Below the pieces are notes generated by a model that made no database searches, had not been told where the DNA came from, and saw only the letters and a program-made list of their open reading frames with translations. From contig JAYKXP010000014.1 in the NCBI GenBank assembly GCA_037176845.1, positions 124,001-188,000 on the forward strand: a stretch of 64,000 nt of DNA. The letters are read 5' to 3'. This stretch comes from Paramarasmius palmivorus. Lineage: Eukaryota > Basidiomycota > Agaricomycetes > Agaricales > Marasmiaceae. Position 1 is the stretch's first letter, and each line of letters opens with the position of its first letter. Of the stretch, positions 46,117 through 58,252 are shown piece by piece. The position numbers and the translations under genes are program-made.

Positions 46117-47458
46117 ATGCCTCTCAGAATCGGTTACGGTGAGTTCTATTTTCTGCGGGAGTTTAAGCGATAGGACTAATATTCAATACTCCAAGTCCGT
46201 GAACATTTTTCATCCCCTCTCCTTCAGTTTGCCGAAGACGACGGAGGAAAAACTTTTACTCTCGTCGAATGTCCAAGTGAATTCTTCCGACAAACCAATC
46301 CGAACTCTTTCTGATGACAACCACAGGTGGCACTGGCCAACTGATTTCACGCCTTACGAAGGATGAGATTGATGTTGCCATGTGTGTTCGCGATTGGTTC
46401 TCTTTCGTCACAAGTCCACGTTCACTTACATGCCTTTCTCAGCGCGCTCACTGACCCATTGATTTCGGGCATTGCAAATGGCTCCAAGGCCTATAAACTG
46501 GTGGGAACCTATGTTACGACTCCCCTCAACTGGTGCGTTACTTCGACGGAAACATTTGGAAACCTCTCACAGTTTTCAAGGGCCGTCATTACTGGGAAGA
46601 ATTCAAGATACAATTCTATTACCGATTTGAAGAACACTACTGTAGGCATCTCACGCGTCGGAAGGTAAGATGCACCCCAATGCACCTCTCGTTTCTAATG
46701 ATTTCTCCAGTGGGAGCCAAACCATGGCGTACGTTATGGCGCTTCAACAAGGGTGGCCTTCTAACAGCCTCAAGTTCCGAGGTACGGTTCATGTGGGTCG
46801 AGATATTTCATTTGTAATCATTTCTTGCAGTGAACAACGATATCCGTGGGCTAATTGATTCGGTGAACGATGAAACTACTAGTGCCTTTATGTGGGAATG
46901 GTTCACTACTAAGCCCTACCTCGATGCGGATGAAGTTCGATTCGTGAGCCAAATCAATGTACACCGCTTCTTGAAGCCAATATTACTTTCCAGATTGGAT
47001 CTGTCCCGACACCTTGGCCATCTTGGCTAGCTGCCGCTCAACCCAACGCTTCCGCTGAAGAGCTCAAGACCTTTCTCTCGACATTGTCGAACTACGTTCG
47101 CTCATTCCATTCTGCTGAAAGCCGCGCCAGCAAGAATGTCGGATTCATCAAGGATAAATTTGGCTACCCAGAGCAAGATATCCTGGTACGACCGCAGGGT
47201 TGTCAAAAAGGCGCAAATTTTAACCTTCTTCTCAACGTAGGAATGGCAAAAAACAGTTGGATATCCGGACGACTGCCTCGCTATCCCCAAGAAGGTTATC
47301 ACGGACACTTTGAAGTATGTATCTTTCCCAACTAACAGTTCGTGTTCTCATTTCGGTTTCCCGCTAGTGTTCTCGAACAGGCCGGTGTTGTCAAGGCCCC
47401 CGAAGGAGGCTTCGATGTCACTGACTTTATTAACACCGACATCGTGAAATTGACCTAG
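46117..47458 (+). CDS. Ca3427-like substrate-binding-fold protein
   Basis: Ten exons give 290 aa: 46117-46138, 46196-46276, 46327-46381, 46443-46532, 46581-46664, 46711-46781, 46831-46943, 46994-47185, 47241-47314, 47368-47458. It begins MPLRIGYVREHFSSPLLQFA and has the type-2 periplasmic-binding fold seen in NMT1/SsuA-like solute-binding proteins, close to the yeast Ca3427 group: DEIDVAIALTDPLISGIANG, LVGTYVTTPLNWAVITG, LKNTTVGISRVGSGSQTMAY, FMWEWFTTKPYLDADEVRFI, VPTPWPSWLAAA. There is no signal peptide, so unlike bacterial relatives it is probably intracellular. The ligand is unknown; some relatives bind thiamine-type or aromatic compounds, which is not shown here. Confidence 0.85.
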
Positions 47459-47746
47459 GGACTTGGGACCGATGTAGGAAAACCAAGAATGAGTACCGCT
47501 CGAGCCTCAATGTTGTACTAATATAATGTAATTTCCACCCCACCCGCCTCGACCAGCGTTCAATACAGATCCCGAACTTTGAAATTGGATTCCTCTGGTA
47601 AGTACATCGAGTAACTATCGTCAATGGGTATCGTTTGTTGCGAAATGATAGCATAAAGAGAGATAAAGTCCGCAATAAATACTCGAAACGCATTCCTCCT
47701 AAATAACAACCGTCCGTCATGAAGCCTGGTGATATATCTAAGTATG

Positions 47747-50082
47747 TCACCCTTTAATCTCATCGGTTTCTTTTGTATGCGGGATCTGGCGATCTGTCGC
47801 CTTTTCCTCTTGCTGTCCGCCATCAGCACCGCGAGCACGATACGTGACAGAGTCCCGCTTTGATTCCGTTTCTCCTTTGACCTGTTGAGCAGAGTCCCCT
47901 TGTTCTGCCCCTGTCGGACTGCTCGGACTCTCAGAAGGGACATCTTTCTCCTGCGCCTTTTCTTCTTTTGCCTTACGCCCCTGAATCACCTCTCTCTTCC
48001 AATCATCATTGACTGCGGGTAACTTGAGCGCAATATCTTCGCCCGCCTCGATAACCTTTTGCTTCCCCTTCTTGGTGATTTCGTCTTGCTTCTTCTTCCA
48101 CTTGGCTATGTGTTCAATTCTGATGGCACATTCAGTCGAAAATAAAAATGAATGACGCGGAACAACTGTGACATACCCCCAAAGTGCAGCTTCGGCTTTG
48201 CTCACTCTTGCTTTACGTAGATCCATCCCGCGTTCTTCCATGACATCTAGGAATTTGTGGAAATGCTTGACTGGTGATTAGAACACTGCGGGCTAGATGT
48301 CAAATGCCCTTACTGCGATTGTTGTTCTAGGGGTACGATGTGAGCCACCAATTGGAATAAGGAGTGAAAGCTCACCTGTAATGGCCGGAAAGTGGCGATA
48401 AAGTGTATACAAGACCATCTTTGACAGATATTAGTCCTGCTGAGGTGACCAGTCCGCCTCCTAAGAATGTCGAATGTTGGAATTTTCCGGTATCTGGAAG
48501 TTCCTTTAGTTAATGACAGATGGAAGATTTTCTGGAATCACCTTTGATACCGACGAAGAGATTATCTATTGGCACCTGTCAGCGCAATATTAACGCAATG
48601 GTGAGGAACTCACAATTTCGGTCCTGAACGAAGCACAAGAAAGATGAGAACGATACCAAGAAGGATCAGATCGACACTACCGTAACCCAGATCCAAGTAT
48701 TCCTTTGAACCGTCTTCCTCAATAAACGATTGAAGATTCCCTTGGGCGTAAAATATCGGCGAAGGGCTCGCGACCAGCGGTGCTTTCCTTTCGGCTGATC
48801 CACATAGTGCGTGGCAGCATTCGAATCCAAGCTTGATAGCGATGAAACAGATGTGTCAAAGCTATCGCGTTCCCTGACTGGACGCTCCGGCATGTCATCT
48901 GGAACTATTCCTCTCCCGTCGCCAGAATCCTTCCAGTGTCCTGGAGTTGTGTCCACAAGTTCATTATTTCGGGCCCACCGAAGTCTGCCTTTATCGTCGA
49001 TAGTAACGAGGTAGTTAAGCCCTAGGCAAATTCAACAGTGTGAGGATCCATCATCCCTCCGCCTGATTCCGAATAGGGCTTACTTTGCTCCGAGGAGAGA
49101 TAACTAAGGAATTCGACGTTAGCATAGTTTCTCAGAACACAAAATTAAATCGCAGCTGACGTAATTCTCTGAAAGAACTCGTTAGAAATGTAGGGTGTGC
49201 GATTGATACTCTGCGTGACAGACCTCTTTTTCCAACTGGTCGCGTGGACATTCATCCAGCGAGAGATGCTTTCCACCACCATGGTCAAGCCTTCGGTACG
49301 TGAGTTTCCTGGGTCCACGTTGCAGTAATGTCCGCACCATTTAAAGAAATTATCTCGAGTATCATCTTCTTGCCATCGTTTATGGTAATACTAGGAGAAG
49401 ACGTGAGCTAGGGAATTGACCACAGATATGATCGCTGACTTTGACTGCGAAGAATAGCGACCAGTCAGACTTTGTAGCAAGATGTACAGTAGCCCAGACT
49501 CAACGATTTGACCCATATCGATGTTTACTGCAAGAAGAGACGGTCAAATCGCGCAACAACACCAATGACTGCGAGATACGCACCCATCGACCAATTCCAA
49601 CCAATGTTGAGTCTCTAGATGCTTCTGAACCTCCGCTATCTCCTTCTCGTTCATTTCATGATCGTCTTTGAGCATAGCGTTCCCATCCCGAAGTTGAGCA
49701 GCAAAGAAGATAGCGCGTTCCCATCGTTCTCGAGGGCTATTCTTCCCTTCATCTGCTGCTGTTCTTCCGACCTAATTGAGGATATGAACATGACCTCTCT
49801 TCCGCCATCTTCTTGAAATCTGACCTTGAGTTTCGCGTGGGTAGCAGCGTCCTGTAATAGCCCGGTATGTGTGAGAGAAAGATGAATGTTTTATTGAATG
49901 TTTGCGCTTACTTTCCAGCGCACGTCTGACGTCAAGTATCTATCATGGGCTCGATTATGCCTCTTGCGCCACGCCTTTTGAATTTTCTGAGCCGCCGCCT
50001 CTTTTCTTGCGTCCTCTTTGCGTTCGAAGTGCTCGTTTACTGGTGTCGCTTCAGCTTTCGGATCTTGATGCTCGTCGTTCAT
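47747..50082 (-). CDS. IQ-motif (calmodulin-binding) protein with microexons
   Basis: Sixteen exons give 509 aa: 49912-50082, 49825-49851, 49584-49771, 49505-49527, 49440-49444, 49338-49390, 49224-49290, 49161-49168, 49084-49103, 48681-49021, 48614-48623, 48542-48565, 48376-48493, 48314-48326, 48177-48265, 47747-48119. Exons of 5, 8, 10 and 13 nt are each flanked by GT/AG and are needed to hold the frame. The N-terminal region has an IQ motif, AAQKIQKAWRKRHNRAHDRY, predicted to bind calmodulin. A fungal domain follows: LETQHWLELVDGKHRYGSN-LK-YYHKRWQ, NFFKWLDHGGG, RNYLVT-type RLNYLVTIDDKGRLRWARN. Near the end, FVGIKDTGKFQHSTFLGGGL and AHFHKFLDVMEERGMDLRKA precede an acidic/basic tail. The start is the first ATG after the promoter; an upstream GTG frame is ignored. 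Function beyond calmodulin binding is unknown. Confidence 0.85.
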
Positions 50083-50307
50083 AGCGAAGGAAGCGAAAAT
50101 AGACTCTGACGTCACTTTACTGCGGATTTACCTACCTCGAAAAGTATTTTTGGGACGTTGTGCTTTAGGAAGTAAGCAAGCTAGCAGTTATTGGTGAATG
50201 TGTTGTACAATAGCAAGCACGATTACAATGAAATGACAAGAAAGCATGGTATGACGCGTAGAGATATGAACGTTCCAAGGAAATGTGATGCGTTAACGCG
50301 TTGCAGG

Positions 50308-51281
50308 TCATGCAGACTCTTCTGCTTTCTTGCCCTTGTCTGCCGCTTTGTTGAGGAAGCCTAGGATGACGCGAATGAATATCAAGCAGTATTAAAGTGG
50401 CTGAGATACGTGCCTTTCAGTTTCTGCTTGTTAACCCTATCTCTTTCCTTGTCGATGGCACGGAACCGGGCCAGCTCTGCGTCGACGATCTGAGCATCTG
50501 CGTCAAAATAAGTCCTCCGAACCAATCTAGAGCAATCATGGAGTTTACCGTCAGGATTCTTTGTTTTCAGCTCTTCAAACACCTTTTCCGATTTCTCGAG
50601 ATATCCTTGTTCGCCAAGAGCCTTTGCCTTGCGGAACATCGCTTTCCAGTTTTTCTCGTTCTTCGATAGCGCCTACGCAAAAAATAGCATCGATACTGTT
50701 CATAGAAGTCAAGAAGTAGCGCACCTTCTCCGCCGTTTCCTGGGCCCGTTTCCAGTTCTGGTTCTTCATATGGCAAGCTGACATGTTCGCGTAGACTTTC
50801 TCGAGCATTTCGTCGACCTATACTAGTCAGGCAAGGAATGGCTTTCAAGTTTGAAAAGTCGTACTTCAGTCTTCTCAGCCATCGCTTCTCCCTCTGCTCT
50901 TTGCATAGCTTGCGGCGATGCCATGGATATCTGCTTGAGAGCGCTCCTGCGAGATCACGATCAGCTCTCATCTCCATGGAATTGACGCAAATCTTACTTG
51001 TCCAATCCATGGAGGTATGTAAGAGCCTGAAATCCTCGTGTTAAGATAACAAGCCACAAAACACACTTGACTTGAAGACCCACGCTATGATAGTTCATCA
51101 ACGCTAATACAAAACACAGTCCGTTAGTCTTCCAGAGGACCCAAATAGAATAATAATCGACAAAGAATCGTCGAAGTGAAAAAGTGTTCCACTCACCTGT
51201 TCTGATATCCCCAGCCTTGAACGCCTGATCGGCCTTGTCTTTGAATTCTTTCGCAGTGACAAGCTTCTGTTCAGCAGACAT
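50308..51281 (-). CDS. TPR co-chaperone-like protein
   Basis: Eight exons give 193 aa: 51197-51281, 51072-51103, 50998-51026, 50865-50946, 50725-50817, 50549-50672, 50414-50497, 50308-50360. The intron at 50361-50413 begins GC (AAAG|GCACGT) and ends TAG; no GT site restores the frame. Starts MSAEQKLVTAKEFKDKADQA and shows a three-TPR array: FKAGDIRTALMNYHSVGLQA, EVDEMLEKVYANMSACHMKN and NWKAMFRKAKALGEQGYLEK, then a basic C-terminal helix RFRAIDKERDRVNKQKLKG. Such clamps bind Hsp70/Hsp90 tails; this specific partner is inferred. Separate from the TTC1-like gene at 17606-18641. Confidence 0.82.
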
Positions 51282-51493
51282 TTCGAGATTGAGAGTGTAC
51301 TTTTCTTTGAAAAAGACGCGTCTATTTGGTGTTTCTACCCAAATTACAAGCAGGAAGATGGGGAGTCGAGGCCAAGGTCAAGATCAAAAGTTCGGCATGC
51401 AGTCTTGCCTGGCCCAGCCTTCCGGTGAATTTTCCCACGATTCTCTCCCATTCCATCCAACGCCGAACTGTACTCTACACTCTTTCCTCGACA

Positions 51494-51838
51494 ATGTCAA
51501 AACTAGCCAACATCATTGGGTTCTCGATATTTGGATTGGCTGCTAGATTCGGCCAGCTGGGTATCCAGAAACGTAACATTTTCGAGAGTGCGTAATGTTG
51601 CTGCCAACAGCTTGGTTATACAACTCACAGTTGGCTTTTAGACCTAGCAGGGCATGCTGCTGCAATGGGCATCTTTGGATATGCAGGATACTGGGCATGG
51701 AGGTGGGATAACTATGCTGCAGATCTCTTGGAGAAGAAGAAAATCGAAGTTGCTGAGAACCAGAAGCGGAGAGTAGAGAAGGCAGAGGCTTTGGCGGAAA
51801 AGCTCATGGCAGGACAGAACCAAGAATCGCATTCGTGA
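51494..51838 (+). CDS. Small two-segment membrane protein
   Basis: Two exons (51494-51587, 51642-51838) give 96 aa. There are two hydrophobic stretches: ANIIGFSIFGLAARFGQL near the N-terminus and AMGIFGYAGYWAWRW in the middle. A charged coiled-coil-like tail follows, with DLLEKKKIEVAENQKRRVEK. The size and topology recall small accessory subunits of mitochondrial inner-membrane complexes, but I cannot assign one. No cleavable presequence is obvious. Confidence 0.7.
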
Positions 51839-53457
51839 GGCTGCTAGCTTAGAGAGAGAAGGATGACGGTGGTATTATGGTACGTCAGAGGTTTCCTGCT
51901 ATGATGTTGTGTATTCATGTTTCCCAGTACTAGCGGACGCGTCTTGCTGTACTGAAATTAGCCAAGTCAATCCTAAAGATACGACGTAGAAATTCACTAC
52001 AGTGCTTGAAAACTACGAGCAAGAAGACAAATCAGGGACAGACCTGAATGGCGCTACGATGGTGTAACCAGGAATAGCTTTCAGGCGGGTCTTTGAGAAC
52101 GAATGTGGTCTAAATGTGCAAGTTTTGTGTCAAACTTGAGCTTGCTTTGTGACACCACTAACGGACATCTCCCTGTCCCGGGACCCTATTCCGTCACTCC
52201 TGCCCGTAGCATTTCTTGGTACGATTAGTACCTATTGGTGCCTGTAAGTGGGTCAGTAAGTGACGTTGAGAGTGTCTGCCTGGACCCTGCACGCCGCGCG
52301 ACGGCCCAAAGGTGAGTGAAATCTCGATCTACATATAATTGTTCTCTACATACTGATTCACATCTCGTCAGTGATACGTCGCAGATATTCCCTTCCGTCG
52401 AACTAAATTGAACGGTACTTCATTATCTCCCGATGTTCACATTTTGACTCGACTAGACACTATTCCGGTATGTCTTCCGTCGTATGTCACGGTCCCTTGG
52501 ACCTTGTGAACATATTATATCGACACGAGGGCCTGGACAGTGGCCAAGGAGATATTGGGTCCCACAGTGCCAGTACGTATCACACCCGTGTCTTCTTTCA
52601 TAAATAATTAATTGTGGAACAGTGACAACATATTCTCGAACATACCGCTGCGACTGTGCGGGTATCACATCTGGGGAATCTAGGTATGACAATCCTTTCG
52701 ACCCGACCTTCATCCGACTTTCACCAGTCTACACCGGAGGTCACCAACTGCGGTGACCAGGAGTACCTCTCCCATCGGCAATATCCGTTTCAGCTGGCTG
52801 TCCGTATGTATCATCATTCTTGATTTATGATAGAAGCTGAATAGATGTACATATGTATGTCTTCGTTGCCTTCGTTGCTTTCTTTAGCTTGACTGAGCAG
52901 ATGGAATCATCGCGGTTACTGGCAGGAACGAGCGGTTCCCGATCTCCGCCGACTGGAATTCGAACGAGCATCAGGCTCAGGGCGGAGGCGATAATTTGGC
53001 CCAGGAAGAAAAGTTGTGTACGCTATCAAGTTCGTCGGTTCCTTTGTTCGCTGCTCTGAATGAGGGGGCTGATGAGGGAATTTTGTTTTGCCTATCCCCG
53101 GACATTTCTTCCCCGTTTTCACGTCCCTGTCTTGTTCCTTCTTTGGTTCTGTGGTCTTTTCGTTGTTAATTTTATATGTGACGTTGTATTGAAAGCAGAC
53201 ATTTGTAATTCTGTGAATGCATATGGATCCTTGGTCGAGAAGCACCCCAATGGTGAGAGCTGGCAGGATGCTTGTCTGACGACGAGAACACGGGGAGCTT
53301 TGGGGTGTCTCATTGGACGGAGATCACAAGGCTTGAATTTTTTTTGCGAGAGATATCTCCTTTTGGAGACGCTTTGATACAGAAATCAAAACGTGTATGG
53401 ATTTCACACACCTGTCATTGTCCGCAATTGGACCCCCCAAACTTTCTCTTCTCCACC
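51839..53457. other. Unassigned region, possible spliced gene
   Basis: No confident gene. From an ATG at 52470, short exons with plausible donor/acceptor pairs can be joined (e.g. 52470-52570, then 52622-52681 encoding TTYSRTYRCDCAGITSGES), and 52910-53030 has an open frame of balanced composition (GIIAVTGRNERFPISADWNS). The chain cannot be closed into a unique model and matches no family I know. Confidence 0.25.
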
Positions 53458-55403
53458 ATGTCTAGCAGGAGACGCGGTCGTGAGGCCGTCTCTACGCTGG
53501 CCCTTGTCCTCCCTCATCCAGAGCTACCTCGTCGCCGTTCTTCACTCCTTTCTCAGAATTCAGTAGCTTCACCGCGTACCCCAAGAAATTCAGGGTGCGC
53601 GTCTCCAAGATGCCAGTCCTGGCTCATGACCAGCAATACCAGCAATAGGAAGAGTACAGACAGTTGGAACAGTTCAAACTATGATATTGGGGAGGATTGC
53701 GATGCAGAGTGGAAACCAGAGCAGACATTGCTTCTGTCGCGTGTGCGTATTGGTTTTTAGTACAGTTCGTGTTGAAACTAATTTCCCATCACTCAAAGAC
53801 TCTCGATGCTCTTCCAGCTCATCTTACACCCTTTAACGGTCCAATTCCTCCTTCAAATCTACTCGATAAGATCGCTCGCGGTGTAGCCAGTGCCAAGGGA
53901 CCCGTGGACTGGCCGCATTCTCTGCGAGCAACAAGGGTCAAACTTATCGAACTCGCGCGTCAACGTGCAAAAGACGAGCAATCAACAAAACATTCCAGAG
54001 CCTTCATCGACGAGAATGACGACATTGGCTACTTCGCTGCCGATAGTGACGTTAGTCTGGGGCTTGCACGGAAAAGTTCAATGGGCATTAGGCGTCCTTT
54101 GTATCGACAGTCTAGTATGGACTTTATGAACACGGACGATCGGAAAATAAACGGCTCTGACAGCATTACTCGGTACGTCAATTTTTCCTTTCACCGGCCC
54201 ATTAGTGGTTCCTCGGAAAGGTTTACGAACATGCTAATCAATATTCCATATAGTCTATCGTCTCGCTTACAGAGGGCGGAGAACATTGTCCCTAACAACT
54301 CCTACCACCCTTACACTCGCTCGCGTGCTCGCGCTCAAACTCAGTCTCAAGCTCAAGCCCGTCAGAGCCACATGAACCGCCAATCCCCGTCGCCGCCCAG
54401 GTCTGGGCATGTACCCTCACTCATTAGTCCTTCAACGCCTAGCTCATCTACTTTGAGCTCCCTTTCCTCTCTTTCTACTTCGGCAGCTCGTCCGCGTGTA
54501 CTGCGAAGGGCAGCGTCTTCATTGACGAGTAGTGATGCCTCGATGTATAGTCGAAGCAGCATCGCTGAAGAGCCTCCCAATCTTTTACCTTCTGCGGTCC
54601 CCGGCCCCATCGATGCTAGAGTGCAGCGTATAAGACGCTCCGAGTCTTTCTGCGCCCCTTCTCCGAATACGTCTTTCACTTCCCCCGATGGATTCCCTTT
54701 CCCCATTGTACCTTCTCATACTCCACCTCCTACTCGCCAGACCTTCAAACGCGCACCGTCATATGGCGCTCTGGCACAGGAGGCTAGGGATAAAGAGAAA
54801 GAAAGGCGAAACAGCGGAGTTTATCAACATCATACAAGAGAACAGATGAACTCTAGCCCTATTCCGTCGAGTGACGAAGAGGAGAAGGCTAGGGACAAAA
54901 AGGCAAAGAAAGCCCGTGTTCCCAGCTCCAAGTCTTCAAAGGCCAAACTACTGGTGTCCGACACCACACCTAAGGAAACCCCGAAGAAACCGAAGAAAGA
55001 GAAGCCCACTGTTTGCACAGATAAGAGTGCAAAGAAGAAAGCTTCACATACACAAAGCGAAGCTTCCCCGTCGGCTTCAATGGGTGTCCGCCCCTTGCGT
55101 ATGAACCTCGAAAGGAACCCTAGTATCTTTGGAGCAGAACTGCCGCATCTGCATATCCCTTCATCGGCATCCTCTCATTCAACAGCCCCCGTTCCACCTG
55201 GAACTCCTTCACAGCGCGTCGGAACGCCTTCTGCTATGCCTACAGACCCGCAGCGTAAGGTAAAGACGTTGCGTCGTGTCAAAAGGCTGGCGCCATCTCG
55301 AAAAATCTCCTTCGGAAGTCTCGTACCGACCAGTGAGGATGCCGCTATGGAAGATGGCGATGACGCCGGGAACGCATTGGGAAGCGCCTTCCAACTTGCA
55401 TGA
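53458..55403 (+). CDS. Conserved Ser/Arg/Pro-rich basidiomycete protein
   Basis: Three exons (53458-53742, 53799-54172, 54254-55403) give 602 aa. The second intron (54173-54253, GTACGT...TATAG) is a multiple of three, so a retained form is possible. After a basic Ser-rich start (MSSRRRGREAVSTLALVLPH), residues ~80-160 form the only ordered-looking block: EWKPEQTLLLSRTLDALPAH, LTPFNGPIPPSNLLDKIARG, GPVDWPHSLRATRVKLIELA. The remainder is low complexity with Arg/Ala, Ser/Pro and Lys tracts (KAKKARVPSSKSSKAK) and resembles a nuclear or cytoskeletal scaffold. Function unknown. Confidence 0.8.
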
Positions 55404-57386
55404 AGCATTGCACCCGACAAATTTGGATATATCGGTCAATCATGCATGCAAGAAGGAGCGCATCGCATGCTTTAAATCAAACCTGTACAACAATTCCACT
55501 AGCCATGCCAGCATGGGCGCAAAATTTTCTGCTAGTGCCAGGGTCTGGACACCCACCGACGCCAAAGTGGCGCAACCAATCAACACCATATCATCCCTTC
55601 GCCATGCGAAGTTACATTCATTGCTTGCATGCTCTACTCTTGCCTGCTCTAATCATTCCTTTCTTGCCAAGCCACGCGCACCCATAACCATACCTTCATT
55701 CAGTCTCATTTCCCTTTGAAATTCGTGTCATTTCTGTCGTTACTTGTTGTTGGATTATTGTTTCTACCCTCCTTTCATAATACTCTGCGTCTCTCTCTGT
55801 GCCTATTTACTCAACCCGTTTCCTGTGCTTACCACACTCATTTTCTGCTTTCTTGATTCGCCAGATACGCTGTACCATTATCCGCATCTCGGTTTATCTT
55901 CGAGCCATTCATTCATTCTCCTTGCAACCATCATCTCTTCCATTCATCGCCCGTCGCTCATTATGTTTATGGGTCCTCGGTTTTCCCGAACTCAAGCCTA
56001 CAATCCTTTTCCCCTTTTGATCTTCGAGCACTCTTGCATACACTGTCCTTCCATACAACACATTGCACTTTCCTTCGATCAGATTTATCACCTTCCACTC
56101 TCACTTGCATTGTCCTATATCCACAAATATCACTCTGGATAGCTCGCCGGGACGAGTATGTACCTTCTATTTTCCCTTTCCTTCCCTTCTAAATTATACT
56201 CTCCTACAAACGGCCCTATTAGTTTCTTGCAGACACTTTCTTCTCACACCGCCTTCGGGACCTGCGATACCTCTTCGAGGATACAGAATTCTGTTTGGTT
56301 TCGGTTTCATTCACCTCCAATTACATTTCGTCTTGCATCCCGCCGTCGTCACCCCAACCCCAATTTCTTGCTACCAATAGTAACTTATTTCTCCTACTGG
56401 CTACTGGTTTTGCAGTTGATGTACATACATTTTGTATCACCACCCCCTCAAAAGCTTACGCGCTCTCGTACTTTGTTCCTCCTCATTTTTCCATTTTCAG
56501 TTTCGTTCCTCGTGCATAGCAATCGTATTCGTCATTTCGAGGCATTAGTGTGATAATAATGAGTCAGTGACGAGCAACGCAACCTCGGGAGGCTCATGCA
56601 ACCGTCGTCGACCCTGTGGTTGGTTGCGAGGAACTATCGTGGATGAGTAAGTGGTACGGTCAACTTACGACTCCGTTGATGACCCAATCAAGACTTTCAG
56701 TGAAGTTCATGTAATGGTCGAGGACTCGAGCTTCTATGGGGCTCAAGGGGTCGTCACCTTACTCAAACACCCAGGTTTAATGCTACGATGTCAAGCCGTG
56801 TTTGGTACTTCTGGTCTGAATGTTCTGCAAAGGAGTCGTACTTGGAAGCCGGAGAGAAGAGCAGCCCTTGAGTGCAATTCGCGGTGCACGATCGCAACGT
56901 GTAACTCGATTCAGACTACTCTTGGTGTGCTGTGGGTCTCATAATTTTTTGCTTGCCCTGTTCTTCTCGGAGTTGAATTGTGTTAGATGATATCTTTTCG
57001 GTGTATATTGTGAGTCCTAGTTGACCTGAGCTCTGAGTACGCACTAAGGTCTTCATCCAGGCATCTGGAATACTGTTGTCAGTATACCTCTTAGACATGC
57101 TGGCATCGACATGAGGTATAACATTGTGTTTACGGCTCGCGATTTTCTACCTCCTTGTGCCCTGACCTATATACCATCACGAGGACGAAAGATGAATAAA
57201 AATTTGATTCTGTGAGGTTCTTGGGCCTGGAATTATCAATTCCGAAAAACATCGAACATGCAAAGAGGCATCTTGCAGCGATACCTTACCCGGAAGGAGG
57301 ACATGCTCTGCCTTCTATTGGTACGAATGGAGGCGAGCTCGCAGAAGAAAATTGAGTTGGGTTAAATCGTAGTATCCGCTACATTG
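55404..57386. other. Intergenic region, pyrimidine-rich
   Basis: No supported gene. From about 55690 to 56540 the plus strand is strongly T/C-rich with scattered open frames of Leu/Ser/Phe, probably the long 3' flank of the upstream gene rather than coding. Nothing recognised in the rest. Confidence 0.5.
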
Positions 57387-58252
57387 TTAAGGACGATACG
57401 AAGGTGGTTCGATACCCAATACTACATCCTCCACCGATAACTCCCTGTCTCTGATACGATTGTTTGGAGTGGGTGTAGTTCGCTTATGACCAACCATTGG
57501 CACTGGGAAGCCAGGCCCATAGGGAAATGCAGTTATATGTCGTATTTGTTTTTGGCGGATGATGATAATCCGAGCTACCAGTGCCAGAACTAGGAGTAAT
57601 CCTGATAGCCCACCGACTACACCGCCTATGAGCCTCGCTCTATCGGATGGCGCGGAATTGACGACGAGATCAGTGGGTGTGGTACTCGAAGGATTCTGAG
57701 TGGAAGTTGATGCACAAGAAATGGAGGTTGTTGTGCCGGGCGTAGGGAAGGCGGATGTAGGGACCGTTGATAACTCATCGCTTAGATTCGAGGTTCCGTG
57801 TTTTTCCTGCGTAATATTGAAGTAGTCAAAGTAATAAGGTATTCCCTGCGTATCCAAGGTCATCATAAGGCTGTGCTGTCCGTCGTCCAGGACAGACGAC
57901 TGGAAAAATGGCTGAAAATAAGCATTCGCCTCGAGTGGTGGTGGTCTGAACTGCACAGCGGGTCCGCCATCTACGGAGTACCTTGAAGACGGACCGACAT
58001 TGCCTGCTCTGGATGTGCCATAGACACCAATCGCAACGCCTACGGATGTGATATCATCTTGAGATAGTGACGCTCATCACTTCAGAAACACGTACCGCGA
58101 AACGTCAGGCTGAAAACCGCATTTGCGGCGAGAGTGGCATGTGTAGATGAATTGTATTCCGATTCTGAACCAGCAAGGTACCATACGTCGGTAGGAAGGT
58201 AGTGGATACTGGGATCTCGGTCATCTATAATGATGGAAGAAAGGTAGCTCAT
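57387..58252 (-). CDS. Single-pass membrane protein, basidiomycete-type
   Basis: Two exons (58096-58252 and 57387-58039) give 269 aa. The outer part begins MSYLSSIIIDDRDPSIHYLP and has GVAIGVYGTSRAGNVGPSSR, YSVDGGPAVQFRPPPLEANA and HSLMMTLDTQGIPYYFDYFN, a pattern of beta-sandwich ectodomains in Agaricomycete surface proteins (family recollection). A Ser/Thr-rich stalk (TTTSISCASTSTQNPSSTTP) likely O-glycosylated leads to one hydrophobic helix LIGGVVGGLSGLLLVLALVA followed by RIIIIRQKQ, a classic stop-transfer. The cytoplasmic tail is ~55 residues and Pro-rich. A signal peptide is not clear; an upstream in-frame start cannot be excluded. Possibly a receptor or cell-wall sensor; inference. Confidence 0.75.

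Noticed and set aside
55744..56553. Open frames of 74-132 residues rich in Leu, Ser and Phe
   Set aside because: Low-complexity translation of a pyrimidine-rich strand; overlapping frames are equally open and none has a motif.
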